In this document: piece after piece, positions 6,654 to 12,411 of the stretch
Position numbering within the stretch: position 1 is the stretch's first letter
Layout: each line of letters starts with the position of its first letter
Assembly (NCBI GenBank): GCA_020430675.1
Contig: JAGQJJ010000049.1
Span: forward strand, 1 to 12,411
DNA length: 12,411 bases
Direction of reading: 5' to 3'
Source of the DNA: Myxococcales bacterium
GTDB lineage: Bacteria > Myxococcota > Bradymonadia > UBA7976 > UBA1532
Translations under genes and position numbers: made by a program
Notes under the pieces: model-generated
What the model was told of the DNA's origin: nothing
Databases searched by the model: none
The model's input: the letters and a program-made list of their open reading frames with translations, nothing else

Positions 6654-7183
6654 TCCGCGATGCCTGCCAGCGTGCGCGCCCGGTGGCGCAGGTCGTCGAT
6701 GCGATTGCCGATGGTGCGCCGCGAGACGCCCTGAACACGGGCGATCTCATCATGGGTCATGCCATCGACGAAGTAGGCGACGCCGATGCTCAGCGCCTCG
6801 TCGTCCAGCTCATGCCACAAGCGTTCGAGGAACATGAGCGTCTCCTGGTCGGCCGGCCCCGATGGCAGGAGCCAAGGCAGGTCGGCGTTCAGGTCGAGCG
6901 CGGCCTGGCGGCGGCCTCGGTCGCGCAGTTTGTTCAGGCAGAGGTTGGTCGTCACGCGATACAGCCAGGTCGAGGGGGACGCTTCGGCGCGAAAGCTCGC
7001 CTGGCGCTCGATGACCCGCAGAAAGACCTCGTGGGTGACCTCTTCCGCCTCGGCCGGGTTGGCAAAAAAACGCCGCGCCCGGCGCAACACCATGCCGGCG
7101 TACTGCCGGTAGAGGGCGTCGACGTCGAGCGCGCCGTCGGCGGGAGGCGCCGTTCGACGCCGGAAGGGCAACAGGCGGGCCAT
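6650..7183 (-). CDS. ECF-type RNA polymerase sigma factor
   Basis: The 177-residue protein has sigma region 2 at about 22-91 (YRQYAGMVLRRARRF, AEEVTHEVFLRVIE, STWLYRVTTNLCLNKLRDR). Region 4 lies at about 115-170, with the helix-turn-helix MTHDEIARVQGVSRRTIGNRI at 142-162. It lacks regions 1 and 3, as expected for an ECF factor directing RNA polymerase to a small regulon. A much longer in-frame N-terminus exists up to 7447 but it is Arg-rich antisense-like sequence overlapping the serine protease gene. ATG 7183 gives the family-typical length. GAGGAGG at 7198-7204 lies upstream, at a rather long distance of 14 bases. The stop overlaps the next start (ATGA). By analogy with other ECF operons it probably activates its own promoter; I could not identify the promoter boxes. 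Confidence 0.93.
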   Translation of the reverse strand: MARLLPFRRRTAPPADGALDVDALYRQYAGMVLRRARRFFANPAEAEEVTHEVFLRVIERQASFRAEASPSTWLYRVTTNLCLNKLRDRGRRQAALDLNADLPWLLPSGPADQETLMFLERLWHELDDEALSIGVAYFVDGMTHDEIARVQGVSRRTIGNRIDDLRHRARTLAGIAE

Positions 7184-7284
7184 GGTGCGGGCAAGAACCT
7201 CCTCGCCCGGCCGGGACGGCGCCAGACCGGGCGGAACGGGGCCATGGTGGGCTCCGCTCCGGCCCGGGTCAAGCACCGCCGGGC
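7184..7284 (-). promoter_or_regulatory. Gap between the serine protease and the sigma operon, with inverted repeats
   Basis: The 101 bases between the protease stop and the sigma start hold an inverted repeat right after the protease stop (GCCCGG at 7262-7267, CCGGGC at 7279-7284, 11-base loop). A 10-bp palindrome CCCGGCCGGG (7206-7215) lies just upstream of the sigma Shine-Dalgarno. The first may be a weak terminator without T-run. The second may be an operator or chance in GC-rich DNA. Any operon promoter should lie here or upstream of the protease. Confidence 0.4.
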
Positions 7285-8565
7285 TCACCAGTCCTCGCCG
7301 TCGTCGTCCCAGTCGCCAGCGCCCGGGCACTCCTCGGGCTGCTCTTCTTCGAGCGCCGCGAAGCAGGCATCGGCCTCTTCGTAGCAGGCGTCTTCTTCGT
7401 CGGCGCAGCGGGCGTCTTCGAGGCAGGCGTCGAGCGCGTCTTCGCATTCCTCTTCGCTGCCGCCGGCCGGATTCCCGTGCCCTACGTGGTGGCCCCAGCC
7501 GCCGCCGCCCCCGTCGCCGTCGTCAACGCACAGGTCGAAGTCATCGAAGCAGGCGTCGATGTCGCGCTCGCGCTCGGCGCCGTCGAGGCACTCGTCGAGC
7601 GCGTCTTCGCAGTCATCGCCGAACTGGGGATCATCGGGCTCTTCGGGATCCCAGCCGCCCTCTTCTTCACCGGCGCACTCATCGAAGTCGGCGAAGCAGG
7701 CATCGACGTCGCGGTCGCGCTCGGCTTCGTCAAGGCAGGCGTCGAGCGCCGCTTCGCAGTCATCGCCCTCGAAGTCGGGCTCGTCCGGCTCATTGCCCGG
7801 CGCGTCGGGCTCTTCGGCGGGCGGCGCCGCGTCGCCGCCGATGGCGCGCCGCAGGAAGTCGGCGTAGGGGTCGGTGCGGAAATTGACGCCGTACTCGCGA
7901 CAGTCCTCGTCGCCGTACGAGGTGACGCCGATGACGTGCACGCGGCCGCCGATCTCGAGCAGCGCCGGGCCGCCCGAGTCGCCGAAGCAGGTCTGTCGGC
8001 CGCGCACGCCATAGGTCACCGTGTAGTCGTCCATCTCGGAGATGGGGATGCGCACCGAGCGCTTGATGCCCACGTCGTCGCGCTGCGCGCTGGTCACCCC
8101 ATAGCCGACAAACAGCGCCTCGCGCCCGATGGTGTCCTGCCCGAGCGGCTCGGCCTGGTAGGGGATGGGCGCGACGCCGACGTTCTCGGCCAGCAGGATG
8201 ACCCCGATGTCATTGTCGTCGCCGTTGTACTGCGGATGGCTGATCAGCGCGGTGGCCTGCACGGCGTCGCCGCCGCGGGTGGCATCGGCGCCGATGAAGA
8301 AGGACACCTCGTCGGCGCGCACGTCTTCGAGGCAGTGGGCGGCGGTGAGCACCGCGTTGGGGGCGACGAGCGTGCCGGTGCAGAACGCCTCGCCTTCCCA
8401 CATCAGCGCGCCGACCGCTGCATAGCCGGCCTCGGGCTGGCCGCCGACGATGGTATTGGCCTGCGAGCTGGTGCCATCGGTGGCGGCGCCGACGGAGCAA
8501 CCGGCCAGCGCAAGCGCGGCGAGGCCGCCTTTGACGCAGACGGACGCGGTGAGACGGATGGACAT
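7285..8565 (-). CDS. Chymotrypsin-fold serine protease lipoprotein with three Cys-rich repeats
   Basis: The 426-residue protein has a lipoprotein signal (hydrophobic 12-22, lipobox LAGC, Cys23). A family S1 protease domain starts at IVGG (39-42) and ends near residue 243. The catalytic triad is complete: His77 in LTAAHC, Asp119 in NDIGV and Ser197 in CFGDSGGP. At the position equivalent to chymotrypsin 189 there is Gln191, not Asp, so the enzyme should not have trypsin specificity. An acidic Pro/Glu/Asp linker leads to three repeats with spacing C-x6-C-x12-C-x6-C (Cys 270-297, 319-346 and 374-401) and an acidic Trp-containing end. ATG 8565 is preceded by AAGGAGG with 6 bases spacing; a longer in-frame version from 8658 would hide the signal peptide. 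The gene is 101 bases upstream of the sigma/caspase operon on the same strand. It is likely exposed at the envelope surface. Confidence 0.93.
   Translation of the reverse strand: MSIRLTASVCVKGGLAALALAGCSVGAATDGTSSQANTIVGGQPEAGYAAVGALMWEGEAFCTGTLVAPNAVLTAAHCLEDVRADEVSFFIGADATRGGDAVQATALISHPQYNGDDNDIGVILLAENVGVAPIPYQAEPLGQDTIGREALFVGYGVTSAQRDDVGIKRSVRIPISEMDDYTVTYGVRGRQTCFGDSGGPALLEIGGRVHVIGVTSYGDEDCREYGVNFRTDPYADFLRRAIGGDAAPPAEEPDAPGNEPDEPDFEGDDCEAALDACLDEAERDRDVDACFADFDECAGEEEGGWDPEEPDDPQFGDDCEDALDECLDGAERERDIDACFDDFDLCVDDGDGGGGGWGHHVGHGNPAGGSEEECEDALDACLEDARCADEEDACYEEADACFAALEEEQPEECPGAGDWDDDGEDW
7363..7446 (-). repeat. Cys-rich repeat 3 of the protease tail, diverged
   Basis: Residues 374-401 keep the four cysteines at the same spacing (CEDALDAC and CYEEADAC) but have an extra Cys387 in the linker and a different second half. 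A Gly- and His-containing spacer of about 27 residues separates it from repeat 2. Confidence 0.7.
7528..7611 (-). repeat. Cys-rich repeat 2 of the protease tail
   Basis: Residues 319-346 have the same Cys spacing as repeat 1, with CEDALDEC and CFDDFDLC. The run between the pairs (LDGAERERDIDA) closely resembles that of repeat 1 (LDEAERDRDVDA), so these two copies are the most recent duplicates. Confidence 0.75.
7675..7758 (-). repeat. Cys-rich repeat 1 of the protease tail
   Basis: This 28-codon unit encodes C-x6-C-x12-C-x6-C (residues 270-297), containing CEAALDAC and CFADFDEC. It matches repeat 2 base by base over much of its length, 147 bases (49 codons) away, which points to duplication of a whole unit plus linker. 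Confidence 0.75.
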
Positions 8566-8804
8566 GGCATGCCTCCTTCTGAGGGATCGGATGTGATCCA
8601 ATGGCTTCGGACGGGCGATGATGGCTTCGAGAACCGCTCGACGAATGCGTCCGAGCATCGTCTTCGCTTCTCACCGGGTTCGACCCGCGACCGAATGCGC
8701 GTGGCAAAAAAAGATCGAAAAAAGCGCCGCCGTGCTGCCGCATCGAACCCTGGCCCGCCAGCGATCATCGATCGTGGACCGTCATCACCGCGCAGGAACG
8801 CATC
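8566..8804. promoter_or_regulatory. Divergent promoter region between the serine protease and SDR genes
   Basis: These 239 bases separate two divergently transcribed genes and must hold both promoters. Visible features are two A-tracts (A7 at 8706-8712, A6 at 8718-8723), about one helical turn apart and the most AT-rich spot in the window. There is a small palindrome CGGGT-TCG-ACCCG at 8675-8687. An inverted repeat GGATC/GATCC (8584-8588 and 8595-8599) lies in the protease leader. The SDR ribosome binding site AGGAA is at 8794-8798. Promoter boxes are not assigned. The TTCGA in the palindrome is not part of a tRNA. Confidence 0.55.
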
Positions 8805-9485
8805 ATGAAGGACCAGATCGTCGTCATCACCGGCGCCCGCCGTGGCCTTGGCTTTGCCACCGCGCGCGCCCTCGCCGAGAAGGGCGCCACCGTCATCCTC
8901 ACGGCCCGCTCGGCCGAAGCGGCCCACGCCGCCGCCGAGACGCTGCGCGCCGAGGGACTCAATGTGCACGGCGAAGCGCTCGACGTCAGCGACGCGCAGA
9001 GCGTGGCCGAGGCCTTCGACCGCATCGAGCAGCGCTTTGGTGGCGTCGACGTGCTCATCAACAACGCCGGCACCTTCAAACCCGGCGTCGGCGTCGATGA
9101 GCTCATCAAAGCGCTCGACGACAACGTGATCGGCGCCTGGCGCACCGCGATGCGCGTGCTGCCGGGCATGTCGGCCCGCGGCTTCGGGCGCATCGTCAAC
9201 GTCTCGTCGGGCATGGGCGCCCTGACCGATATGGGCCCCGGCTACCCGGCCTACCGCATCTCGAAGGCGGCGATGAACGCGGCCACCATTCAGTTGCAGC
9301 ACCTCGCCGGCGCCGGCGTGAAGGTCAACGCGGTCTGCCCCGGCTGGGTGCGCACCGATATGGGCGGCGCAAACGCCGAGCGCGAGATCGACGAGGGCAT
9401 CGCCGGCATCGTCTGGGCGGCGACGCTCGGCAAGGATGGACCGGCAGGCGGCTTCTTCCGCGACGGAAACCCGATCGACTGGTGA
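8805..9485 (+). CDS. Short-chain dehydrogenase/reductase (carbonyl reductase-like)
   Basis: This is a complete classical SDR of 226 residues that should reduce a carbonyl or oxidise an alcohol with NAD(P)H in the cytosol. It has the nucleotide-binding motif TGARRGLG (9-16), LDVSD (Asp60), the structural NNAG (86-89), catalytic Ser134/Ser135 in NVSSGMG, and Y-x3-K as Tyr150/Lys154 in AYRISK. The basic residues after TGA (Arg12, Arg13) and Arg35 suggest NADP preference (inference). The segment VSSGMGALTDM and the ending DGPAGGFFRDGNPIDW are characteristic of the carbonyl reductase/menthol dehydrogenase-like SDR group. ATG 8805 has AGGAA 6 bases upstream. The stop TGA is followed at once by the inverted repeat before the histidine kinase. 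The physiological substrate cannot be inferred. Confidence 0.93.
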   Translation: MKDQIVVITGARRGLGFATARALAEKGATVILTARSAEAAHAAAETLRAEGLNVHGEALDVSDAQSVAEAFDRIEQRFGGVDVLINNAGTFKPGVGVDELIKALDDNVIGAWRTAMRVLPGMSARGFGRIVNVSSGMGALTDMGPGYPAYRISKAAMNAATIQLQHLAGAGVKVNAVCPGWVRTDMGGANAEREIDEGIAGIVWAATLGKDGPAGGFFRDGNPIDW

Positions 9486-9525
9486 TCCCAGCGCGGGTCT
9501 CGCATCATGGCAGTACGCGCTGGGA
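9486..9525 (+). promoter_or_regulatory. 10-bp inverted repeat covering the kinase Shine-Dalgarno
   Basis: TCCCAGCGCG (9486-9495) and CGCGCTGGGA (9516-9525) are perfect inverted copies around a 20-base loop. The right arm contains GGGA of the Shine-Dalgarno GGGAGG (9522-9527), 5 bases before the kinase ATG at 9533. The left arm starts on the base after the SDR stop. If it forms in RNA it would lower kinase translation; it could also mark the end of the SDR message, though no T-run follows. Confidence 0.5.
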
Positions 9526-9532
9526 GGTTGCC

Positions 9533-11029
9533 ATGGTCGCTCTGCCCGCCGATTTCCATGCCCGCCTGCTCGAAGGCTGCCCGCACGGGGTGGTGGTCTA
9601 TCGCGCCGACAACGAGGTGCCGACCGACCTGGTCATCACCTACGCCAACCCGCGGGCCGATGCCATCGTGGGCCTGCCGCTGAGCACGTTGACGGGCAAG
9701 ACCATCGGCGAGGTCTTCCCGACCACGCGCGACATCCCCGAGGCGATCGAGGTCGCCGTCTGCATCATGCGCGTCGCCCTCGATGAAGAAGCCGCGGTGA
9801 TGCGCAGCGTGCCCAACTATGAGGACGAGACGATCCGGCACTACGACCTGCATTGCACGCCGCTGGGCGAACGGCTGACCGCGGTCTTCTTCGAGGATGT
9901 CACCGCGCGCCTCAAGGCCGAGGCCCAGGCGCGCCTGCAGGCCAAGGTGATCGACAATACCCCCATCGGCCTGTTTGCCTTCCGCGTCGAGGGGACGGAA
10001 CAAGAACACGAACTCCGCGTGGTGCTCGCCAACCCGGCGGCGGCCGCGCTCTCGCGGTTCGACCACGACACGGCGATGGGCATGTCGCTGGCCGACGTCT
10101 TCTCCACGCCCGCCGACAGCCCGAACCTGCTGCGCCTCGCCGACGCCGTGCTGCATGGTGAGGCGAATGAGTGGCACTCGACGGCGGCGCCCCCGGGCGG
10201 CGAAGTGCGCCACTGGCAGGTGCGGGTCTTCCCGGTCGATGCCCAGCACGGCGGCGTGGCCTACGCCGACGTGACCGCCGAAGTGGAGACCGCGAGCACC
10301 CTGGCGCGGCGTACCTCAGCGCTTGAGCGCTCGAATCGCGACCTGGAGGAGTTCGCCTACGTCGCCTCGCACGACCTGCAAGAGCCGCTGCGCATGATCA
10401 CCGGCTTCGGCAAGCTGCTCGAGAGCCGCTACCAGGACGAGCTGGACGAGCGCGGCCGGCGCTATCTGAGCCATATGGTCGACGGCGCAGGCCGCATGCA
10501 CCAGCTCATCTCTGACCTGCTGCGGTTCTCACGCCTCAACACGGAAGCCGCCCCGCTGGTCGCCACCGACGCCAACGACGCGCTCGAACAGGCGCTCGCC
10601 GGCTTGCACACCGCGCTCACCGAGACCCAAGCCCAAGTCGAGCGCGCGCCGCTGCCCACCCTGCCTTTCAACCCGAGCCAGCTCGTCCAGCTCTTTCAGA
10701 ACCTGATCGGCAACGCGGTCAAGTACCGCAGCAGCGCCCCGCCGGTGGTTCGCATCAGCGCCATCCGCGACGGCCACGAGCTGATCTTTGCCGTCGCCGA
10801 TAATGGCATCGGCATCGCCACGCAGTATCAAAAGCAGGTCTTCGAGATCTTCCGGCGCCTGCACAGCCGCGAGGACTATTCCGGCACCGGCATCGGGCTT
10901 TCGATCTGCAAGCGCATCGTCGAGCGCCATGGCGGGCGCATCTGGCTTGAGTCGACCCTCGGCGAAGGCACCACCGTCTACTTTGCGTTGCCCACCGAGC
11001 CGATCAGTCCCGATGAGTCGGCAGCGTGA
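9533..11029 (+). CDS. Cytosolic PAS-PAS sensor histidine kinase (phytochrome-type H-box)
   Basis: The 498-residue protein has no membrane segment. Two PAS-like domains are visible: about 8-125 (GVVVYRADN, ITYANPRADAIVGL, ending FFEDVT) and about 135-250 (DNTPIGLFAFRVEG, LANPAAAAL, ending AYADVTAE). A short coiled linker leads to HisKA with the H-box VASHDLQEPLR (His280). The HATPase_c domain follows with the N-box QNLIGNAVKYR, DNGIGI (Asp423), FEIFRRLH and GTGIGLSICK. The H-box form and RRLHSREDYSGTGIGL are typical of phytochrome-like and other soluble kinases that pair with Rcp1-type regulators. ATG 9533 is preferred over GTG 9482 because GGGAGG lies 5 bases upstream. The PAS ligands are not known. 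The 3' end overlaps the convergent regulator gene by 26 bases. Confidence 0.93.
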   Translation: MVALPADFHARLLEGCPHGVVVYRADNEVPTDLVITYANPRADAIVGLPLSTLTGKTIGEVFPTTRDIPEAIEVAVCIMRVALDEEAAVMRSVPNYEDETIRHYDLHCTPLGERLTAVFFEDVTARLKAEAQARLQAKVIDNTPIGLFAFRVEGTEQEHELRVVLANPAAAALSRFDHDTAMGMSLADVFSTPADSPNLLRLADAVLHGEANEWHSTAAPPGGEVRHWQVRVFPVDAQHGGVAYADVTAEVETASTLARRTSALERSNRDLEEFAYVASHDLQEPLRMITGFGKLLESRYQDELDERGRRYLSHMVDGAGRMHQLISDLLRFSRLNTEAAPLVATDANDALEQALAGLHTALTETQAQVERAPLPTLPFNPSQLVQLFQNLIGNAVKYRSSAPPVVRISAIRDGHELIFAVADNGIGIATQYQKQVFEIFRRLHSREDYSGTGIGLSICKRIVERHGGRIWLESTLGEGTTVYFALPTEPISPDESAA

Positions 11030-11453
11030 CCACGCCCGCCCAGAAGCCCTGCAAGGCCTGCACGACCTCGACATAGCGGTCGAATGACATGGGCTTTTGC
11101 ACATAACAGTTGGCATGGCGCTGATAGGCCAGCTCGATGTCGCGGCGAGCCGACGACGAGCTGAGCATCACCACCGGGATCTGACAGAGCGTCTGGTCGT
11201 CCTTGATGATGCGCAGCACGTCGAGCCCGCCCAGCCCGGGCAGGTTCACGTCGAGCAGCACCAGATCGGGCCGCGTCGCTTCATCGAACGGGGGCTGACG
11301 GCGCAGATAATTGAGCGCCTGCTCCCCATCTTCGACCACCTTCAGGCGATTGCTGAGGCAGGCGTTGGCAAACGCCTCCGACGCCAGCTCGGCGTCGCCC
11401 TGGTTGTCTTCAACCATGAGGATGTCGATACAGCGCTGCGGGCCGGGCAGCAT
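11004..11453 (-). CDS. Single-domain response regulator, Rcp1-like
   Basis: The 149-residue protein is a lone receiver domain without output domain. It has the acidic pocket ILMVEDNQGD (Glu15, Asp16), phospho-accepting Asp68 in LVLLDVNLPG, Ser98 in VVMLSSSS and Lys120 in YVQKPMS. The N-terminal EDNQGDAEL and the LDVNLPGLGGLDVL segment match the Rcp1 type that takes phosphate from kinases with the HDLQEPLR H-box. Such a kinase lies convergently next to it, so the two are likely partners (inference). ATG 11453 has GGAGAA about 7 bases upstream. An in-frame ATG at 11552 would add a 33-residue basic stretch with no family similarity. Output must come by protein-protein contact or a phosphorelay. 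Confidence 0.92.
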   Translation of the reverse strand: MLPGPQRCIDILMVEDNQGDAELASEAFANACLSNRLKVVEDGEQALNYLRRQPPFDEATRPDLVLLDVNLPGLGGLDVLRIIKDDQTLCQIPVVMLSSSSARRDIELAYQRHANCYVQKPMSFDRYVEVVQALQGFWAGVVTLPTHRD

Positions 11454-11553
11454 CGGCGTTCTCCGTACGGCTCGACCCTCAGAATGCCGCACGAAGCGCT
11501 GCGTGGCAAACCGGAACACCCAGGCCAACCGGCGCCTCGGCTGCGAAGCCATG

Positions 11554-11585
11554 GGCGGCGGCGCGGAAGGGGCCGCGCCGCCGCC
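11554..11585 (-). terminator. Strong GC hairpin between the dehydratase-type gene and the response regulator
   Basis: GGCGGCGGCGCGG (11554-11566) and CCGCGCCGCCGCC (11573-11585) form a perfect 13-bp stem with a 6-base loop. It begins 46 bases after the stop of the dehydratase-type gene and ends 100 bases before the regulator start, both on the minus strand. No T-run follows on either strand, so it would be a non-canonical terminator or an RNA-stabilising hairpin. Confidence 0.45.
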
Positions 11586-11631
11586 GCGGTCGGGGGAGCG
11601 ATCGGGAGGCGGTCGGACTTCGAGCGGCGGC

Positions 11632-12411
11632 TCAGGCGAAGCGCGCGGCCAGCCGGTTCAGCCCAGGCGTGCGCTCGGCCAACGTGCGCAACCGGCGGGT
11701 CATGCCATTGCCGCGCATCCGAGCCGCCGCGGCGTGCACCATGTCGGCCGCGGTGCTGCCGCCCACATGCGGCGCCTTGAACAGCGGGTTGCGCAGCCGC
11801 TTGTCGCCCGCGAGCAGCTTGCGCGCCGTCTCGAGGTCGAGCCCGGTATCGGCCAGCGCCTTCTCCAGCTCCTTCTCGGCCACGCGCCGCGCCTTGAACA
11901 GCATCATCTGCACGCGGCTCTGCACGTTGACCGCGCTGTCGCCGCTGGTCTCGATGGGCAGGAAGATGGCATCGGGGTGCAGCGAGGTGACCAGCGCCTG
12001 CACGCCATCGCTGACGCCGCTCGAAGGCATGCAGCCGAACGGCTTGACCGACAGCGTCATGGTGACCTTGTTGTTCACCACGTTCTGGATCAGCTTGCCG
12101 ACCTCCATATGGCCCTCGCCGCCGCGGGCCGCGTTGTCATAGTGCTGGTGCGCCAGATCGGCGATCTCGTCCATGTCGGGCAGGTGATAGCCGTTGAGCC
12201 CCATGATGTGGGCGAAGGTCTGGAAGAGCACCCGAATCAGCTTGTCGGCTGAGTCGAGCGTGATGATCTGCTTCCAGGGGTCGATGCCTTCCATGCCATA
12301 CTTGCCGCCGTCGTCGCGCTTGAGATCCCAGCGGCGGCGGGTGTCCCAGCGACCCTCCCAGAGCATGTACAGCAGCCACGCGGTGACGAGCTGGATGTCG
12401 ACCTCGGCGCC
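11632..12411 (-). CDS. 2-hydroxyacyl-CoA dehydratase/activase-type protein, C-terminal part (5' truncated by window edge)
   Basis: The frame is open from the right edge to TGA at 11634-11632, giving 259 visible residues without a start; the first internal Met is at 12366 and is probably not the start. The segment VKPFGCMPSSGVSDGVQ, followed by DAIFLPIETSGDSAVN and SRVQMMLFKARR, resembles the C-terminal region of large proteins that combine a BadF/HgdC-type activase with 2-hydroxyglutaryl-CoA dehydratase-like parts. In these, Cys of FGCMP (here visible residue 127) may take part in iron-sulfur chemistry. The last ~100 residues are helical and basic. Family members are thought to act in radical dehydration of 2-hydroxyacyl-CoA or as related ATP-driven electron-transfer enzymes. 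The exact reaction cannot be set from this fragment, and the assignment rests on motif memory alone. Confidence 0.6.
   Translation of the reverse strand, partial: GAEVDIQLVTAWLLYMLWEGRWDTRRRWDLKRDDGGKYGMEGIDPWKQIITLDSADKLIRVLFQTFAHIMGLNGYHLPDMDEIADLAHQHYDNAARGGEGHMEVGKLIQNVVNNKVTMTLSVKPFGCMPSSGVSDGVQALVTSLHPDAIFLPIETSGDSAVNVQSRVQMMLFKARRVAEKELEKALADTGLDLETARKLLAGDKRLRNPLFKAPHVGGSTAADMVHAAAARMRGNGMTRRLRTLAERTPGLNRLAARFA

Noticed and set aside
7184..7447. N-terminal extension of the sigma factor
   Set aside because: Arg-rich, overlaps the protease tail and gives a length unlike ECF factors; ATG 7183 fits the family.
7363..7758. CRISPR-like or tandem DNA repeat array
   Set aside because: The repeats are in frame, code for spaced cysteines and diverge between copies; they are protein repeats.
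8671..8690. tRNA T-arm-like sequence (GGGTTCGACCC)
   Set aside because: The flanking bases do not form the 5-bp T stem, and no acceptor, D or anticodon arm can be found around it.
7477..8808. Long plus-strand open frame (443 codons) opposite the serine protease gene
   Set aside because: Its Val/Ala/Gly-rich product has no family features and mirrors the acidic repeats; it is the antisense of a GC-rich gene.

Overview
The window is GC-rich throughout, with a strong G/C third-position bias in every real gene. Its content suggests a Gram-negative bacterium with a complex life style: an ECF sigma factor operon, an exported caspase-like protease, lipoproteins with acidic Cys-rich tails, and many two-component proteins. 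A Myxococcota/Bradymonadota-type organism (former Deltaproteobacteria) fits best. This is inference from gene content; no rRNA or other taxonomic marker is present.

Layout. 1-1348 (+): the 3' end of an NtrB/AtoS-type histidine kinase, translationally coupled (ATGA overlap) to an endonuclease/exonuclease/phosphatase-family protein. 1349-1713: non-coding as far as I can see. 1714-2124 (+): a stand-alone two-CBS-domain protein. 2218-3495 (+): a short DsbD-like thiol transporter with a C-terminal thioredoxin domain. It meets tail-to-tail, with a 35-base overlap, the last gene of a long minus-strand block.

The minus-strand block (8565 down to 3461) is the most interesting part. Read in its own direction it holds a secreted chymotrypsin-fold serine protease lipoprotein with three Cys-rich repeats. 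After 101 bases comes an ECF sigma factor, then a membrane protein with an anti-sigma-like zinc-binding motif and a DUF4384-like outer domain, then an exported caspase-like protein with a PEGA-like and a beta-barrel-like C-terminal part, then a Cys-rich lipoprotein. The last four genes are joined by three successive ATGA start/stop overlaps and must be co-expressed. The protease and the terminal lipoprotein share a paired C-x6-C motif, which suggests that they and the caspase belong to one envelope system.

8566-8804 is a divergent promoter region with phased A-tracts. 8805-9485 (+) is a short-chain dehydrogenase. After it comes a 10-bp inverted repeat that covers part of the ribosome binding site of a cytosolic PAS-PAS histidine kinase (9533-11029, +). 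A single-domain Rcp1-like response regulator (11453-11004, -) lies tail-to-tail with the kinase and overlaps it by 26 bases; the two are a likely cognate pair. A strong GC hairpin (11554-11585) separates the regulator from a minus-strand gene that runs off the right edge and encodes the C-terminal part of a 2-hydroxyacyl-CoA dehydratase/activase-type protein.

No tRNA, rRNA, CRISPR array, insertion sequence or phage gene was seen.
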